DNA from: an uncultured Erwinia sp.
Lineage (GTDB): Bacteria; Pseudomonadota; Gammaproteobacteria; Enterobacterales; Enterobacteriaceae
Direction: 5' to 3'
DNA length: 64,000 nucleotides
NCBI GenBank assembly: GCA_945290265.1
Contig: CALYQW010000006.1
Coordinates: forward strand, 1-64,000
The translations under genes and the position numbers were made by a program. Shown one piece after another: positions 61,992 through 64,000 of the stretch. The notes below the pieces were generated by a model. The model made no database searches and had not been told where the DNA came from. It was given only the letters and a program-made list of their open reading frames with translations. Positions within the stretch are counted from its first letter, which is position 1. Each line of letters opens with the position of its first letter.

Positions 61992-62699
61992 TCAGCCTCG
62001 TATTATCCTATTGATTGTTTCTTTCTTTTCTATGATACGACGACCGTATGAACTATATTCCCTTCGAGGGTCTCCTTTTGGAACGGATATGGAATTTATA
62101 AAATCCGATCTGTTTCTTTCAATTCCACGGTTATAGCGGGAACCTGCTAATATTATTTGTTGGTCAGATAATTGTGTAGTATCTTTTATTTTTGGGTTGT
62201 CAAACAAAACCAGTTTTCTGAGATGTTGGGCAACAACTCTAATGTTAAAGGAATCAGAAAGCAGACATGCTGCTAATCTGTTCTGTTGACTCATGTTCAA
62301 CGTTTTTGGATCCAGACCTATAGTTTCAGCTGCGACTTTTATTTGCATTGCAATTAACCCTACGGAAGTTGCATTTGATGCAGAGTTATCTCCACGCATC
62401 AGATCAATTATGATCTGTCGGAACTGTAAAACCCCCATAGATTTCAATCTGTCGGGCGCACCGCCGACTTCGGAAACAGCGACTCCAGCTAAAAGCAGAA
62501 CAGGTATTTTTTCTTCTTGTGCTATCCTGATAATTAAATCTCTGTGATATGTCAAATATGCAGCTTTGTATGCCCATAAGTAATAGTCACCGGTAACAAA
62601 ACGAGGATTGCCAGGCAGGATTTTGTATCTTGCTGTATCAAATAATGTAAATTTAGGAAACCCTGTTTTGTCTATTTTGCAAAACTTATCAGTAGACAT
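61992..62699 (-). CDS. Putative lysozyme-fold (muramidase/transglycosylase-like) toxin
   Basis: A 235-aa protein without signal peptide. Its motifs follow the order seen in lysozyme-like and lytic-transglycosylase folds: a candidate catalytic Glu77 in LAGVAVSEVGG, then TSVGLIAMQ (111-119) resembling the S-x-GLMQ segment, and SRYNRG (187-192) resembling the AYNAG segment. A peptidoglycan-degrading antibacterial effector is likely, with export by T6SS or similar since no signal peptide is seen. A phage-derived endolysin is an alternative. It is 2 bp upstream of a membrane-protein gene. AT-rich. Confidence 0.55.
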   Translation of the reverse strand: MSTDKFCKIDKTGFPKFTLFDTARYKILPGNPRFVTGDYYLWAYKAAYLTYHRDLIIRIAQEEKIPVLLLAGVAVSEVGGAPDRLKSMGVLQFRQIIIDLMRGDNSASNATSVGLIAMQIKVAAETIGLDPKTLNMSQQNRLAACLLSDSFNIRVVAQHLRKLVLFDNPKIKDTTQLSDQQIILAGSRYNRGIERNRSDFINSISVPKGDPRREYSSYGRRIIEKKETINRIIRG

Positions 62700-63056
62700 A
62701 TTTTAATTCCATTTAAGATTATTATTCTGCCTGTATACTATACTATAAGAAAATGCTTAACAAGAATCACTATTGATTTTCAATGCATCATGTTTTTTGG
62801 TTATTTCTGGAAAAATCAAAAAAAATTGTTGATAATACAACCAACTCAGGGTCAGATGTCACTTTTATAAAAAAAGCATAATGACCCTATGATGATAATA
62901 TGGGAAAACCTACCAGGTGATTACCAACAGTGATGCCTCGAATGAGGAATGTTCAATGAGTCAGGTAGACAGCTATCTTATCTCTCAAAGTGAAATAACC
63001 CATTAAATCCATTTTTTCCTTAAGGCGGCAGAACAACCTGTCCGCCTTTTCTGCTG
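62700..63056. other. Intergenic region between the two toxin-type units
   Basis: About 360 AT-rich bases. A hairpin AAGGCGG...CCGCCTT at 63022-63048 followed by TT on the + strand may terminate transcripts. A 16-codon frame with GAGG upstream (ATG 62956 to TAA 63006, MSQVDSYLISQSEITH) runs rightward; it may be a leftover gene start. Nothing else was recognised. Confidence 0.5.
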
Positions 63057-63497
63057 TTATCCTGACACCGAACTCAGAAACTCAATATCCCCGACTTCTG
63101 AAAACAGAGCCTTATTTACCTCACTGTCAATATAATCAGTGCCTTTTTTATGGATGATAAGTATCCATTTGTCTGATTCACCGATGTTTTCCTCTGAAGG
63201 TTGTCTTATTATGTATTCAATGTTTTTGTCTGTAAATACAAAGCCTCTCAGATTATTATCATAACCAATATTTATAGTTATTCCGTTATTTAAGTAAAAG
63301 TCTTCTTTTTTTGTTTTGTTTATAAAATGACCGGTTAGCTTGTCGCATATTAAACTATCAGGGCAATTACTTTTGATATAAATAGTGTATTCATTACCAC
63401 TGAATGAGTAGTTGCTGTTATGCTCATCAAGCCTCTCAGCTTTGCAATTGAAAGTGACAGCAAACAGCATAAATATAATCATTTTTCTAATAATCAT
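63057..63497 (-). CDS. Secreted small protein, probable immunity partner of the pesticin-like gene
   Basis: A 146-aa protein with an N-terminal signal peptide (MIIRKMIIFMLFAVTFNCKA) and a mature part rich in beta-strand-forming residues with two Cys. It begins 2 bp after the end of the pesticin-like reading frame. Periplasmic location next to a lysozyme-type toxin suggests a periplasmic immunity protein. No family recognised. AT-rich. Confidence 0.55.
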   Translation of the reverse strand: MIIRKMIIFMLFAVTFNCKAERLDEHNSNYSFSGNEYTIYIKSNCPDSLICDKLTGHFINKTKKEDFYLNNGITINIGYDNNLRGFVFTDKNIEYIIRQPSEENIGESDKWILIIHKKGTDYIDSEVNKALFSEVGDIEFLSSVSG

Positions 63498-63499
63498 TA

Positions 63500-64000
63500 T
63501 TAGTTACCTTTTAAAAAACCGATTCTGTTTCTGGATCTTTCATAATCAGTTAGCACAGGCCTGCTTTTTATTAATGCAATGACTTCATTTATTTCATTTT
63601 TTTCAAAATAGGGGATCATATCTCTAAATAAAAGCCCCTGATATTTCATATCTACCAAAACGTCTTTTATTTTCTGGTTTAATTTATCCCAGCTAACAGA
63701 GTCTGTTTTTTTGTACTTATTATAAAATCAGGCTGAGTCTCTTATATAGGATTTGTATGTTAATTCAAACAGTCGTAACTGTTGTGTCTCTGTAATTTCT
63801 CCGATGATATTTTTATTCTCTTTGACGAATCTTTCAGCTTCGCAATAGCTTTTTCCTGAGCCTTTGGCTATCGTCTCTGCCTTTTCAAGTGGGATGCCTG
63901 AAGCGGTTAAATCACTTTTTATCTGGGCTGGCGAACGATATTTCATATCATAACCACAGCCTAATGTAACTCCTGAGCCTTCGTTTGTGCATTTTATTGA
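63500..64000 (-). pseudogene. Pesticin/T4-lysozyme-like toxin domain, interrupted by TGA and cut by window edge
   Basis: One leftward reading frame covers the whole interval. It reads TNEGSGVTLGCGYDM (resembling the active-site loop of pesticin and T4 lysozyme), then SGIPLEKAETIAKGSG, AERFVKEN, ITETQQLRLFELTYKSYI, TGA at 63728-63730, and continues in frame as FYNKYKKTDSVSWDKLNQ... to DYERSRNRIGFLKGN with stop TAA at 63500-63502. The rest of the domain on both sides of the TGA looks intact, so the lesion is probably recent (or a sequencing error). The catalytic Glu and the N-terminal delivery domain lie beyond position 64000. It would degrade peptidoglycan in a target cell. Confidence 0.62.

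Noticed and set aside
63728-63730. TGA in the pesticin-like frame as a selenocysteine codon (selC is in the window)
   Set aside because: No SECIS-like hairpin was seen just after it and pesticin-type lysozymes are not selenoproteins; a nonsense mutation is simpler.

Overview
The window looks like the oriC region of an Erwinia-like enterobacterium (Erwiniaceae). The order hsrA-rbs-kup-ravA-viaA-asnC-mioC-oriC-mnmG-rsmG-atpIBEFHAGDC-glmU-glmS is the Enterobacterales backbone, read so that replication starts near 22.2-22.5 kb. The protein sequences are close to E. coli but the accessory content differs: budAB, ovoA, the oriC-proximal giant gene, a quinoprotein dehydrogenase relic and hydroxyarylic acid decarboxylase genes. 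asnA, normally divergent from asnC, is absent here.

Layout. 1-130: a leftward rrn P1 promoter, its 16S gene lying off the left edge. 0.26-7.6 kb: hsrA, then the leftward ribose operon rbsDACBKR with promoter and RbsR palindrome. 7.6-11.2 kb: catabolic acetolactate synthase and decarboxylase with a divergent LysR regulator (acetoin branch). 11.2-16.6 kb: a structured intergenic repeat, kup, ravA-viaA. 16.6-21.0 kb: an AT-rich accessory patch (MITE-like element, an unknown 240-aa gene, two tiny membrane proteins), then ovoA and a small membrane protein. 21.1-25.2 kb: asnC, mioC, oriC with three clear DnaA boxes and three 13-mers, mnmG and rsmG. 25.3-29.4 kb: a 1378-aa leftward gene with an M35-like metallopeptidase signature, placed between rsmG and the atp operon. 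30.0-37.2 kb: the atp operon from promoter to terminator. 37.4-38.2 kb: a small two-gene accessory operon. 38.6-42.0 kb: glmU and glmS.

42.0-49.6 kb: a decayed PQQ dehydrogenase, a shikimate/ProP-type transporter, hosA and a decarboxylase operon (C and D subunits only), which together suggest handling of plant aromatic acids; then a His/Met-rich DUF2946-PepSY pair that may concern copper. 49.7-53.8 kb: an isochorismatase-GlxA/AraC pair, of which 1,028 bp is repeated in direct orientation on the far side of an IS256-family relic and an AT-rich acyltransferase gene. 53.8-61.2 kb: a chemoreceptor, a rhuM remnant beside selC (tRNA-Sec), a SemiSWEET transporter with a possible upstream small ORF, glyQS and rluF. 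61.3-64.0 kb: an AT-rich island of antibacterial toxin and immunity candidates: an orphan CdiI-like protein, a lysozyme-fold toxin followed by a membrane protein, and a pesticin-like toxin (interrupted by TGA, cut by the window edge) followed by a secreted partner.

The most unusual parts are the giant M35-like gene inside the origin cluster, the toxin/immunity island at the right edge, and the 1-kb duplication around the acyltransferase. All functional calls come from reading sequence and remembered family features; no database search was run.
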